A DNA stretch of 64,000 bases, taken from an uncultured Bacteroides sp. (GTDB lineage Bacteria > Bacteroidota > Bacteroidia > Bacteroidales > Bacteroidaceae). The position numbers were made by a program, and so were the translations under genes. Under the pieces are notes generated by a model. It did no database searches. It was not told where the DNA came from and saw nothing but the letters and a program-made list of their open reading frames with translations. Shown here one piece after another: positions 26,194 through 35,253 of the stretch. Numbering within the stretch: position 1 is the first letter of the stretch; each line of letters opens with the position of its first letter. The stretch is taken from the NCBI GenBank assembly GCA_900766195.1, contig CAAFUN010000045.1:1-64000 (forward strand). The letters run 5' to 3'.

Positions 26194-27462
26194 ATGTTAT
26201 ATTATTTGTTTGAATGGCTTGAAAAGTATGGTTTTCCCGGTGCACGAATGTTTGGATATACCTCATTCCGTGCATTGATCGCTATTATCCTTGCCCTTCT
26301 CATCTCAAGTATATGGGGAGACCGTTTTATTAATCTGCTTAAAAGAAAGCAAATAACCGAGACTCAACGTGATGCCAGCATAGATCCTTTTGGGGTAAAT
26401 AAAGTGGGAGTACCCAGTATGGGTGGGGTTATTATTATTGTAGCTATATTAATTCCTTGTTTGTTATTGGGAAAGCTGCACAATGTATATATGATACTGA
26501 TGTTGATCACTACAGTTTGGTTGGGGTCACTTGGTTTTGCCGATGATTATATTAAGATTTTCAAACGCGATAAAGAAGGATTGCACGGGAAGTTTAAGAT
26601 TATTGGTCAGGTGGGATTAGGACTTATTGTAGGATTGACTCTTTATATTAGTCCGCAGGTGGTGATACGTGAAAATATAGAGATACATAAACCTGGTGAA
26701 CAGATGACTGTAGTGCATGCCAATCAGGATATCAAATCGACAAAAACAACCATACCTTTTTTTAAAAGCAATAATTTAGACTATACAGAGTTTGTGGCCT
26801 TTATGGGTGAGCATGCTAAAACTGCAGGCTGGATAGTTTTTGTAGTGATTACTATATTTGTGGTAACGGCAGTAAGTAACGGAGCCAATCTTAATGATGG
26901 AATGGATGGCATGGCCGCGGGAAATTCGGCTATCATAGGAGTGACTTTAGGTATTCTGGCTTATGTCTCCGGGCATATAGAGTTTGCCCGTTACTTAAAT
27001 ATAATGTATATTCCGGGATCAGAAGAATTGGTGATTTTTATTTGTGCCTTTATCGGTGCACTTATCGGATTCCTTTGGTATAATGCCTACCCGGCACAAG
27101 TGTTTATGGGGGATACGGGAAGTCTTACAATAGGTGGTATTATTGCGGTGTTTGCTATTATTATCCACAAAGAGCTGCTTATCCCTATCCTCTGTGGGGT
27201 CTTTTTGGTTGAGAACCTGTCAGTTATACTGCAAGTGAACTATTTTAAGAAAGGGAAGAAGAAAGGGATACGCCAGCGGCTGTTTAAACGGACTCCTATT
27301 CATGATCATTTCAGGACGACTCTTTCACAGTTGGATCCGACTTGCCGTTATGTGTTTTTAAAGCCTACCAGTGTGTTTCATGAGGCAAAGATTACGGTGC
27401 GATTCTGGATTGTCACTATTGTGTTGGCTGCCATTACAATCATAACATTGAAGATAAGATAA
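26194..27462 (+). CDS. mraY: Phospho-N-acetylmuramoyl-pentapeptide transferase
   Basis: MraY joins phospho-MurNAc-pentapeptide to undecaprenyl phosphate to make lipid I at the inner membrane. The 422-residue protein has ten or so membrane helices, the catalytic aspartate motif GFADDYIK, the NGANLNDGMDGMAAG motif and GDTGSLTIGG, and the C-terminal HDHF segment. It is about 60 residues longer than the E. coli enzyme, mainly through a hydrophilic insertion (about residues 152-200, VIRENIEIHKPGEQ onward) between membrane helices, a feature common in Bacteroidetes. Confidence 0.96.
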   Translation: MLYYLFEWLEKYGFPGARMFGYTSFRALIAIILALLISSIWGDRFINLLKRKQITETQRDASIDPFGVNKVGVPSMGGVIIIVAILIPCLLLGKLHNVYMILMLITTVWLGSLGFADDYIKIFKRDKEGLHGKFKIIGQVGLGLIVGLTLYISPQVVIRENIEIHKPGEQMTVVHANQDIKSTKTTIPFFKSNNLDYTEFVAFMGEHAKTAGWIVFVVITIFVVTAVSNGANLNDGMDGMAAGNSAIIGVTLGILAYVSGHIEFARYLNIMYIPGSEELVIFICAFIGALIGFLWYNAYPAQVFMGDTGSLTIGGIIAVFAIIIHKELLIPILCGVFLVENLSVILQVNYFKKGKKKGIRQRLFKRTPIHDHFRTTLSQLDPTCRYVFLKPTSVFHEAKITVRFWIVTIVLAAITIITLKIR

Positions 27463-27551
27463 TTACAATGTTGTGAGGAATGATTGTTGTAATGTCTTTT
27501 GCTTTTTATTAGTCATTAATTGGAGATAATATAAATAATTTAATAAATAAA

Positions 27552-28886
27552 ATGAGTAGAATTGTCGTATTAGGAGCAGGAGAAAGCGGTTCGGGAGCTG
27601 CTGTACTTGCAAAATCGAAGGGGTTTGACACATTCGTTTCTGATATGTCTGCCATTAAAGATAAGTATAAAGACTTACTTAATCAGTACGGGATTTCCTG
27701 GGAAGAAGGTCACCATTCAGAAGAGCTTATATTAAATGCCGATGAAGTGATAAAGAGTCCCGGCATTCCTAATGATGCTCCAATGATACTGAAGTTGAAA
27801 GAATTGGGCACCCCGGTTATCTCGGAAATTGAATTTGCAGGACGGTATACTGATGCCCGAATGATTTGTATTACTGGATCCAATGGAAAAACGACTACAA
27901 CATCTCTTATTTATCACATTTTTAAAAGCGCAGGACTGAATGTCGGGTTAGCTGGAAATATCGGCAATAGCTTGGCGCTACAAGTTGCTACCGAAAAGCA
28001 TGATTATTATATCATCGAACTTAGTTCGTTTCAACTGGACAATATGTACAAATTCCGTGCAAATATAGCTGTCTTGATGAATATTACTCCTGATCATCTT
28101 GACCGCTACGATCATTGCATGCAGAAGTATGTGGAGGCAAAGTTTCGCATTACTCAAAACCAAACACCGGATGATGCTTTCATTTTCTGGAATGATGACC
28201 CTATTATCAAGAAAGAACTTGATAAACATGGATTGAAGGCTCATTTATATCCATTCTCTTCGGTGAAAGAAGATGGTGCCATTGCTTATGTCGAAGATGG
28301 TGAAGTAGAAATAAATGAGCCGATAGCTTTCAATATGGAGCAAGAAAAGTTAGCTTTACAGGGCACACATAACTTATATAACTCGCTTGCTGCCGGAATT
28401 TCGGCTAATCTTGCCGGAATAAAGAAAGAATACATTCGTCAGGCATTATCAGATTTCAAAGGTGTTCCACATCGTTTGGAAAAAGTGGCGAAGGTGGGAG
28501 GCATTGAGTTTATTAATGATTCAAAAGCAACGAATGTAAATTCGTGTTGGTATGCCCTTCAAAGCATGAAGACAAAGGTTGTTCTGATTATTGGTGGAAA
28601 AGACAAGGGCAATGACTATAAAGAGATAGAAGATCTGGTGCGCGAGAAATGCTCCGCTCTGGTCTATCTGGGCTTACATAATGAGAAGTTACATGCTTTT
28701 TTTGATGGTATGGGATTGCCTGTTGCTGATGTGCAGACGGGCATGAAAGATGCGGTTGATGCAGCTTACCATTTGGCGAAGAAAGGTGAGACCGTACTAC
28801 TGAGCCCTTGCTGTGCTTCATTTGATTTATTTAATAGTTATGAAGATCGTGGGGATCAGTTTAAAGCTTGTGTAAGAGCTTTATAA
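27552..28886 (+). CDS. murD: UDP-MurNAc-L-alanine--D-glutamate ligase
   Basis: The 444-residue cytoplasmic ligase adds D-glutamate to UDP-MurNAc-L-Ala. It has an N-terminal nucleotide-binding loop (VLGAGESGSGAA), the ATP-binding GSNGKTTTT, the central NITPDHLDRY motif and the C-terminal FINDSKATN and LSPCCASFDLF motifs of MurD. Length matches the family. It lies between mraY and ftsW in the usual order of the cluster. Confidence 0.96.
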   Translation: MSRIVVLGAGESGSGAAVLAKSKGFDTFVSDMSAIKDKYKDLLNQYGISWEEGHHSEELILNADEVIKSPGIPNDAPMILKLKELGTPVISEIEFAGRYTDARMICITGSNGKTTTTSLIYHIFKSAGLNVGLAGNIGNSLALQVATEKHDYYIIELSSFQLDNMYKFRANIAVLMNITPDHLDRYDHCMQKYVEAKFRITQNQTPDDAFIFWNDDPIIKKELDKHGLKAHLYPFSSVKEDGAIAYVEDGEVEINEPIAFNMEQEKLALQGTHNLYNSLAAGISANLAGIKKEYIRQALSDFKGVPHRLEKVAKVGGIEFINDSKATNVNSCWYALQSMKTKVVLIIGGKDKGNDYKEIEDLVREKCSALVYLGLHNEKLHAFFDGMGLPVADVQTGMKDAVDAAYHLAKKGETVLLSPCCASFDLFNSYEDRGDQFKACVRAL

Positions 28887-28921
28887 GAAAAAGAAATATC
28901 AATCGTTCAAATAGAAGTTAA

Positions 28922-30196
28922 GTGGATTTACTGAGAAATATTTTTAAAGGTGATAAGGTAATTTGGATTATATTCCTGTTACTCTGTCTCATTTCAATTG
29001 TCGAGGTGTTCAGTGCGGCATCTACATTGACTTATAAGACGGGAGACCACTGGGGACCAATCACACAGCATAGCATTATTCTGATGGTGGGTGCTGTTGT
29101 AGTGGTCTTTATGCACAACATTCCGTATAAGTGGTTTCAGGTGTTTCCTGTATTCCTACTTCCTGCATCGGTGGTGTTGTTGGCACTTGTCATGTTGATG
29201 GAACGGGTGAATGGTGCAGCACGTTGGATGACCTTTATGGGAGTACAATTCCAGCCCTCTGAAGTTGCTAAGATGGCTGTCATCATTGTGACGGCATTTA
29301 TACTATCAAAAGGTCAGGATGAATTTGGAGCCAGTCCAAAAGCTTTTAAGCGTATTATGATTATTACCGGAGTTATTTGTGTGCTTATTGCTCCTGAAAA
29401 TCTTTCTACAGCTGCTTTACTTTTTGGTGTGGTTTTTCTAATGATGTTTATTGGCCGGGTATCGGCGAAAAAACTTTTGATATTGTCAGGAGGACTGATA
29501 GGGATAGTTGTTATCGGGGTGGCTTTTCTTGTCTTGACAAAGAATAGCGACCTTCCGTTTTTACATCGTTTTGATACTTGGCGTTCCCGTATAGAGAAGT
29601 TTACTGATGATAAAGAGGTGCCGGCTGCAAAATTTGATATTGATAAAGATGCTCAAATAGCTCATGCACGTATAGCTGTAGCCACGAGTAATGTGGTGGG
29701 AAAAGGCCCCGGTAACTCGGTGCAGCGTGATTTCCTTAGTCAGGCTTTCTCTGACTTTATCTTTGCTATTATTATAGAAGAATTAGGGCTTGCCGGAGGG
29801 GCTGTCGTAGTATTCCTGTATATCTGTATCTTGATAAGGGTGGGGAGAATAGCGAAGAAGTGCGAACGAACATTTCCTGCATTTCTTATTATAGGGATTG
29901 CTTTGCTACTTGTTTCGCAAGCTATATTCAATATGATGGTGGCTGTGGGACTTGCACCTGTAACCGGACAACCGCTACCGCTGATTAGTAAAGGTGGTAC
30001 TTCCACTTTGATAAACTGTGCTTATATCGGAATGATTTTAAGTGTAAGCCGTTATACCGCCAAGCTTGAAGAGCAGAAAGCTCATGATGCCCAGGTTCCT
30101 ATGCAGATAGAGTCTTCGGAAATTAATAATGGAGATGCGCAGACTGCTGCTGATCCCATTTCTGAGGCTTTGAATAGTGATGCGGAATTTGAATGA
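28922..30196 (+). CDS. ftsW: SEDS glycosyltransferase FtsW, septal peptidoglycan polymerase
   Basis: The 424-residue integral membrane protein of the SEDS family polymerises lipid II at the septum with FtsI. The start is a GTG at 28922. Seen motifs are GAARWMTFMGVQFQPSEVAK, the IAPENLSTA segment in place of the common PDxG, and the C-terminal PVTGQPLPLISKGGTSTL motif. About ten membrane helices are evident and a hydrophilic cytoplasmic tail of about 45 residues follows. It lies between murD and murG. Confidence 0.95.
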   Translation: MDLLRNIFKGDKVIWIIFLLLCLISIVEVFSAASTLTYKTGDHWGPITQHSIILMVGAVVVVFMHNIPYKWFQVFPVFLLPASVVLLALVMLMERVNGAARWMTFMGVQFQPSEVAKMAVIIVTAFILSKGQDEFGASPKAFKRIMIITGVICVLIAPENLSTAALLFGVVFLMMFIGRVSAKKLLILSGGLIGIVVIGVAFLVLTKNSDLPFLHRFDTWRSRIEKFTDDKEVPAAKFDIDKDAQIAHARIAVATSNVVGKGPGNSVQRDFLSQAFSDFIFAIIIEELGLAGGAVVVFLYICILIRVGRIAKKCERTFPAFLIIGIALLLVSQAIFNMMVAVGLAPVTGQPLPLISKGGTSTLINCAYIGMILSVSRYTAKLEEQKAHDAQVPMQIESSEINNGDAQTAADPISEALNSDAEFE

Positions 30197-30286
30197 GGAC
30201 TTTATATTTATGATGCAGACGAGAATAGATCGATGATTACCATAAAAAAGACGAGAAATTGGGTGGTAATAATATAATAGAAGATA

Positions 30287-31495
30287 ATGAATATGGATAT
30301 TGAAACGAAAGATAAGATAAACCATGGTGTTTCACCAGATAGTGTGGGAGGTAGTGCCAGTAAGGCTCCGCGTATTATTATTAGTGGTGGAGGAACGGGA
30401 GGTCATATTTTTCCTGCGGTATCTATCGCAAATGCAATTAAAGAATTACGTCCGGATGCTGAAATTCTTTTTGTAGGTGCCGAAGGAAGGATGGAGATGC
30501 AACGGGTGCCGGATGCCGGATATAAAATAGTGGGATTGCCTGTGGCTGGATTTGATCGTAAACACTTGTTGAAAAATATAGAAGTGCTTATCAAACTGGT
30601 AAAGAGCCAATGGAAAGCTCGTAAGGTGATTAAACAATTTTGTCCCCAGGTAGCAGTTGGAGTTGGAGGTTATGCAAGTGGCCCCACATTGAAAATGGCT
30701 GGAATGATGGGAGTTCCTACATTGATTCAGGAACAGAATTCTTATGCCGGGGTGACCAATAAGCTTTTGGCTAAGAAAGCAAATAAGATATGTGTTGCTT
30801 ACGAGGGAATGGACAAGTTCTTTCCATCTGAAAAAATTATCATGACCGGTAATCCTGTTAGACAAAGTCTGTTAGACGCTAAGCTACGTAAGGATGAGGC
30901 TTTGCATACATTTGAGCTTGACCCAAGTAAGAAAACTATTCTTATTCTGGGTGGAAGCCTTGGAGCGCGTACTATCAACCAGACTTTAATAGCTGCATTG
31001 CAGACAATTAAAGAGCATTCTGAAATACAGTTTATCTGGCAGACAGGGAAAATATATATTCAACAAGTGAGAGATGCTATAACAGATATTACAGGTGAAC
31101 CTGTACGTAATCCTCGTATAGCGGCTATTCCTAATCTTTATGTCACGGACTTTATCAAAGATATGGCAAATGCCTATGCTGCGGCAGACTTGGTGATTTC
31201 GCGTGCTGGAGCAGGGTCTATATCCGAATTCTGCCTGCTACGAAAGCCTGTTATCCTAGTGCCTTCACCTAATGTGGCAGAAGATCATCAGACGAAAAAT
31301 GCATTGGCTCTTGTAAATAGAGAGGCTGCAATATATATAAAAGATTCGGAAGCTATAGATAAACTGCTTCCTACAGCTTTGGAAACAGTGACAAATGCAG
31401 ATGAGCTGAAAGATTTGAGTGATAATATAGCTAAATTGGCTTTACCGGATTCTGCCAATATTATAGCAAAGGAAGTGTTGAAATTGATAAAGTAA
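30287..31495 (+). CDS. murG: Undecaprenyldiphospho-muramoylpentapeptide GlcNAc transferase
   Basis: MurG adds GlcNAc to lipid I, making lipid II on the cytoplasmic face of the membrane. The 402-residue protein has the N-terminal GGGTGGHIFPAVSIA loop, GVGGYASGPTL, LGGSLGARTIN and the UDP-GlcNAc-binding SRAGAGSISE motif. The first 25 residues before the Rossmann fold are a hydrophilic extension. Its stop codon overlaps the first murC start by one base (TAATG), so translation of the two is probably coupled. Confidence 0.96.
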   Translation: MNMDIETKDKINHGVSPDSVGGSASKAPRIIISGGGTGGHIFPAVSIANAIKELRPDAEILFVGAEGRMEMQRVPDAGYKIVGLPVAGFDRKHLLKNIEVLIKLVKSQWKARKVIKQFCPQVAVGVGGYASGPTLKMAGMMGVPTLIQEQNSYAGVTNKLLAKKANKICVAYEGMDKFFPSEKIIMTGNPVRQSLLDAKLRKDEALHTFELDPSKKTILILGGSLGARTINQTLIAALQTIKEHSEIQFIWQTGKIYIQQVRDAITDITGEPVRNPRIAAIPNLYVTDFIKDMANAYAAADLVISRAGAGSISEFCLLRKPVILVPSPNVAEDHQTKNALALVNREAAIYIKDSEAIDKLLPTALETVTNADELKDLSDNIAKLALPDSANIIAKEVLKLIK

Positions 31496-32904
31496 TGATT
31501 GAAAAGAAAGTGGAACGAATGAATATAGAAAGTATCAGATCGGTTTATTTTGTAGGAGCTGGAGGTATAGGCATGAGTGCTCTTATTCGTTATTTTTTAT
31601 CAAAGGGTAAAATTGTAGCTGGTTATGACCGTACTCCAAGTGAATTGACCGAACATTTAATAGCTGAAGGTGCACAGATTCATTTCAAGGAAGATGTTGC
31701 TCTTATTCCAGAAGAATGTAAAGATGCCAAGACGACACTTGTTGTATACACCCCGGCTGTACCTCAGGAACATGAAGAACTGGTGTACTTCCGGACTAAT
31801 GGATTTGAAATACAGAAGCGTGCCCAAGTATTGGGAACCATTACACGTAGCAGTAAAGGATTGTGCGTGGCAGGTACACACGGTAAAACAACAACCAGTA
31901 CGATGACTGCACATTTGTTTCATCAATCACATGTGGGTTGTACAGCATTTCTTGGCGGTATTTCTAAAAATTACGGAACTAATCTGTTGCTTTCACCAAC
32001 AAGCCCGTATACTGTGATTGAGGCAGATGAATTTGACCGTTCTTTCCATTGGCTTTCGCCTTATATGAGTGTAATTACTTCTACAGATCCTGATCATCTT
32101 GATATCTATGGAACAAAAGAGGCTTATCTCGAGAGTTTCCGCCATTATACCACTCTTATTCAACCGGGTGGTGCATTGATTATTCATAAGGGATTAGAAC
32201 TAAAACCGGATGTGCAGGCCGGTGTGAAAATATATACTTATTCACGTACCGAAGGTGATTTCCATGCCGAAAATATACGTATAGGAAACGGAGAAATCTA
32301 TATTGATTTTGTAGCTCCTGATGTTCGTATTACTGACATTAGGTTGGGTGTACCTGTTAGTATCAATATTGAAAATGGAATAGCTGCAATGGCACTTGCA
32401 CATTTGAATGGTGTAACAGATGAGGAGATAAAACAAGGAATGGCTAGCTTTCTGGGAGTAGATCGCCGTTTTGATTTCAAAATAAAAAATGATAAGATCG
32501 TATTCTTAAGTGATTATGCTCATCATCCTGCCGAAATAAAAAAGAGTGTACAGTCCATTCGCGATCTATACCGTGATAGGAAGATCACTGCTGTTTTTCA
32601 GCCACACCTGTATACACGTACCCGTGACTTTTATAAAGATTTTGCAGATAGTTTGTCTTTACTCGATGAAGTGATCTTAATGGATATTTATCCAGCTCGT
32701 GAAGAACCAATACCGGGAGTAACAAGCAAACTTATTTATGATAATTTGCGTCCAGGTATAGAAAAATGCATGTGTACGAAAGACGAACTATTGGATTTGC
32801 TTGCACACAAATCGCTAGATGTACTTATTACACTTGGAGCAGGGGATATTGATAATTATGTGCCTGAAATAACGAAACTTCTTAATGACAGGTGCAATCG
32901 TTAG
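31495..32904 (+). CDS. murC: UDP-N-acetylmuramate--L-alanine ligase
   Basis: MurC adds the first amino acid, L-alanine, to UDP-MurNAc. It has the N-terminal FVGAGGIGMSALIRYFLSKG nucleotide loop, GTHGKTTT for ATP, the SFHWLSPYMSVITSTDPDHLD region and YAHHPAEIKKS in the C-terminal domain. The ATG at 31495 overlaps the murG stop; an internal ATG at 31519 gives MNIESIRSVYFVG, close to the usual N-terminus, and is a real alternative. No ddl gene follows; ftsQ comes next. Confidence 0.95.
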   Translation: MIEKKVERMNIESIRSVYFVGAGGIGMSALIRYFLSKGKIVAGYDRTPSELTEHLIAEGAQIHFKEDVALIPEECKDAKTTLVVYTPAVPQEHEELVYFRTNGFEIQKRAQVLGTITRSSKGLCVAGTHGKTTTSTMTAHLFHQSHVGCTAFLGGISKNYGTNLLLSPTSPYTVIEADEFDRSFHWLSPYMSVITSTDPDHLDIYGTKEAYLESFRHYTTLIQPGGALIIHKGLELKPDVQAGVKIYTYSRTEGDFHAENIRIGNGEIYIDFVAPDVRITDIRLGVPVSINIENGIAAMALAHLNGVTDEEIKQGMASFLGVDRRFDFKIKNDKIVFLSDYAHHPAEIKKSVQSIRDLYRDRKITAVFQPHLYTRTRDFYKDFADSLSLLDEVILMDIYPAREEPIPGVTSKLIYDNLRPGIEKCMCTKDELLDLLAHKSLDVLITLGAGDIDNYVPEITKLLNDRCNR

Positions 32905-32939
32905 ATGATGAATATTGAATCTATAAAAAAACATCATAA

Positions 32940-33755
32940 ATGCTGAGAAGAATCTTACTATCCATTGTTTCTCTGCTTATAGTTATTTATTTGGCTATAG
33001 CGGTAACGGGGTTTAACCGGAAACCTAGCGGTCAGACCTGTCATGATATGGAGTTGGTAGTTAAAGATACAGCTAATGCTGGTTTTATTACAAAGAAAGA
33101 GGTTAAGGAGCTGTTAGAGAAAAAAGGTCTCAATCCTGTCGGACAGTCAATGCAGAGGATACATGCTAAGGCTTTGGAGCGCGAATTGTCTAAACATCCT
33201 TTAATTGATCAGGTGGAATGTTATAAGACTCCTAGTGGAAAAATCATTATTGAAGTGAGTCAACGTATCCCTATTCTTCGGGTCATGAGTTCTAATGGAG
33301 AAAACTACTATTTGGATAACAAGGGGACTGTAATGCCTCCCGATGCAAAGTGCATTGCTCATCTTGCTGTTGTGACCGGTAATGTAGAAAAGTCGTTTGT
33401 GATGAGGTATTTATATAAGTTTGGTGTATTTTTGCAACAGAATCCTTTTTGGAATGCACAGATTGAGCAAATCAATGTACTTCCGGATAAAAATATAGAG
33501 CTGGTTCCGCGGGTAGGAGATCATATTGTCTATTTGGGTAAAGTAGATGATTTTGAATCTAAGCTTGAACGGGTCAAGACTTTTTATAAGGATGGATTAA
33601 ACTTGGTTGGGTGGAACAAATATTCAACTATAAACGTTGAATTTGGAAATCAAATCATTTGCACAAAATATGATGATGGGTTGACGAACAATACTCCTGT
33701 AGCTGTTGATACAGCTCCTAGAACATCTGTGCCAGATTCTCATGAAGTACATTAG
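32940..33755 (+). CDS. ftsQ: Cell division protein FtsQ/DivIB
   Basis: The 271-residue bitopic protein has a short cytoplasmic tail, one membrane helix (ILLSIVSLLIVIYLAIAVTGF) and a periplasmic part with a POTRA-like domain (about residues 35-110, FITKKEVKELLEKKGLNPVG... LIDQVECYKTPSGKIIIEV) followed by the beta domain. FtsQ links FtsK/FtsA to FtsL and FtsW/I. Similarity among FtsQ proteins is low, so position between murC and ftsA adds weight. Confidence 0.9.
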   Translation: MLRRILLSIVSLLIVIYLAIAVTGFNRKPSGQTCHDMELVVKDTANAGFITKKEVKELLEKKGLNPVGQSMQRIHAKALERELSKHPLIDQVECYKTPSGKIIIEVSQRIPILRVMSSNGENYYLDNKGTVMPPDAKCIAHLAVVTGNVEKSFVMRYLYKFGVFLQQNPFWNAQIEQINVLPDKNIELVPRVGDHIVYLGKVDDFESKLERVKTFYKDGLNLVGWNKYSTINVEFGNQIICTKYDDGLTNNTPVAVDTAPRTSVPDSHEVH

Positions 33756-33792
33756 ATTTGAATATTTTTGAAATTTATAAATTGAACAAGAT

Positions 33793-35235
33793 ATGGCAAC
33801 AACAGATTTTATCGCTGCTATTGAACTGAGTTCTTCTAAAATTTCCGGTATAGCAGGAAAGAAGAACAGTGACGGAAGCATTCAGGTACTGGCCTGCGCA
33901 CGCGAAGATGCCTCTTCTTTTATACGTAAAGGAGTTATTTACAATATTGATAAGACGGCACAAGCACTTACTTCCATCATCAATAAATTGGAAAGTCAGT
34001 TGGACAATTCTATAGCTAAAGTATATGTTGGTATAGGAGGTCAGTCGTTGCGTACGGTGAGAAATGCTGTCAGTCGTGAACAGAAAGAAGAAGGAATTAT
34101 TTCGCAGGAACTTGTGGATGCTATCTCTGATGAAAATCTGGAAGTTCCATTGATGGATATGCACGTACTTGATGTTGCTCCGCAAGAATATAGGATAGAC
34201 AATAATTTCCATGTTGATCCGGTTGGCGTTGCAGGGAAGCATATTACCGGACATTTTCTAAATATTGTGGCTCGCTCTTCTCTCAAAAAGAATCTGGAGC
34301 ATAGCTTTGAACAGGCAAAAATAGAAATAGCCGATCTGTTCATTGCTCCCATGGTATTGGCCAATGCTGTTTTGACTGAAAGTGAGAGACGTTCGGGCTG
34401 TGCATTAGTAGACTTTGGTGCCGATACGACTACTGTATCAGTTTACAAGAACAATATTTTGCGCTTCCTGGCTGTCATTCCTCTGGGAGGAAATAATATA
34501 TCTCATGACATTGCTACCTTACAGATGGAAGAAAGTGAAGCCGAACAATTGAAGATTAAATATGGTGATCTTTTGTTTGAAGATGATGAAAATGAGGCGC
34601 CCACAACATGTACTTTGGAAGATGGGCGTATAATAGAAATAAATGAGCTTAATAATATAATTGAAGCCCGTATTGAAGAGATTCTTGCTAATGTATGGAA
34701 TCAATTGCAATTATCGGGTTATGAAGACAAGTTGTTATCCGGTATTGTCTTTACTGGAGGGGGATCAAATCTTAAAAACATAGAAGAAATTTTCCGGAAA
34801 CGGAGTAAAATAGATAAAGTAAAGACTGTAAAATTTGTACATGATACGGTTTATGGATTTAACGACTTCCTTCAAAAGGATGGAAGATCAAATACTCTAC
34901 TTGGACTATTGGCTACCGGCAGTGAGAATTGTTGCCTTTTAGAGACAAAACCTGTGAAACAGCAACCCGAAGCTCTTGAAGTGTATACAACTTATACTAA
35001 GTCGGTTGATATATTTAATGATGATGAGGCTTTGAAAGAACAAGAAGCTGCTGCTAGAGCGGCTAAAGCTCAGCGTGAAAAAGAGGAAAAAGAACGAAAA
35101 GAGCAAGAACGCAGAGAAAAAGAGAAAAGAGAGAAAGAGGAAAAGAGGAAAAAGAAAAAAGAAGGACCGGGATGGCTTGAAAAAACTTTTAATAAGCTTT
35201 CCAATGAGATTTTCTCTGATGATGATATGAAATAA
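33793..35235 (+). CDS. ftsA: Cell division protein FtsA with charged C-terminal helix
   Basis: FtsA is the actin-like ATPase that tethers FtsZ filaments to the membrane. The 480-residue protein has the actin-fold motifs AIELSSSKISGIAG, the SHS2 subdomain, LVDFGADTTTVSVY and GIVFTGGGSNLKNIEE. Residues 417-457 form a run made nearly only of K, E, R, Q and A, predicted as a single long charged helix, then GPGWLEKTFNKLSNEIF, an amphipathic membrane-targeting helix. The charged spacer lengthens the reach between the ATPase head and the membrane. Confidence 0.95.
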   Translation: MATTDFIAAIELSSSKISGIAGKKNSDGSIQVLACAREDASSFIRKGVIYNIDKTAQALTSIINKLESQLDNSIAKVYVGIGGQSLRTVRNAVSREQKEEGIISQELVDAISDENLEVPLMDMHVLDVAPQEYRIDNNFHVDPVGVAGKHITGHFLNIVARSSLKKNLEHSFEQAKIEIADLFIAPMVLANAVLTESERRSGCALVDFGADTTTVSVYKNNILRFLAVIPLGGNNISHDIATLQMEESEAEQLKIKYGDLLFEDDENEAPTTCTLEDGRIIEINELNNIIEARIEEILANVWNQLQLSGYEDKLLSGIVFTGGGSNLKNIEEIFRKRSKIDKVKTVKFVHDTVYGFNDFLQKDGRSNTLLGLLATGSENCCLLETKPVKQQPEALEVYTTYTKSVDIFNDDEALKEQEAAARAAKAQREKEEKERKEQERREKEKREKEEKRKKKKEGPGWLEKTFNKLSNEIFSDDDMK

Positions 35236-35253
35236 CTCTATTAAATAGAAACT

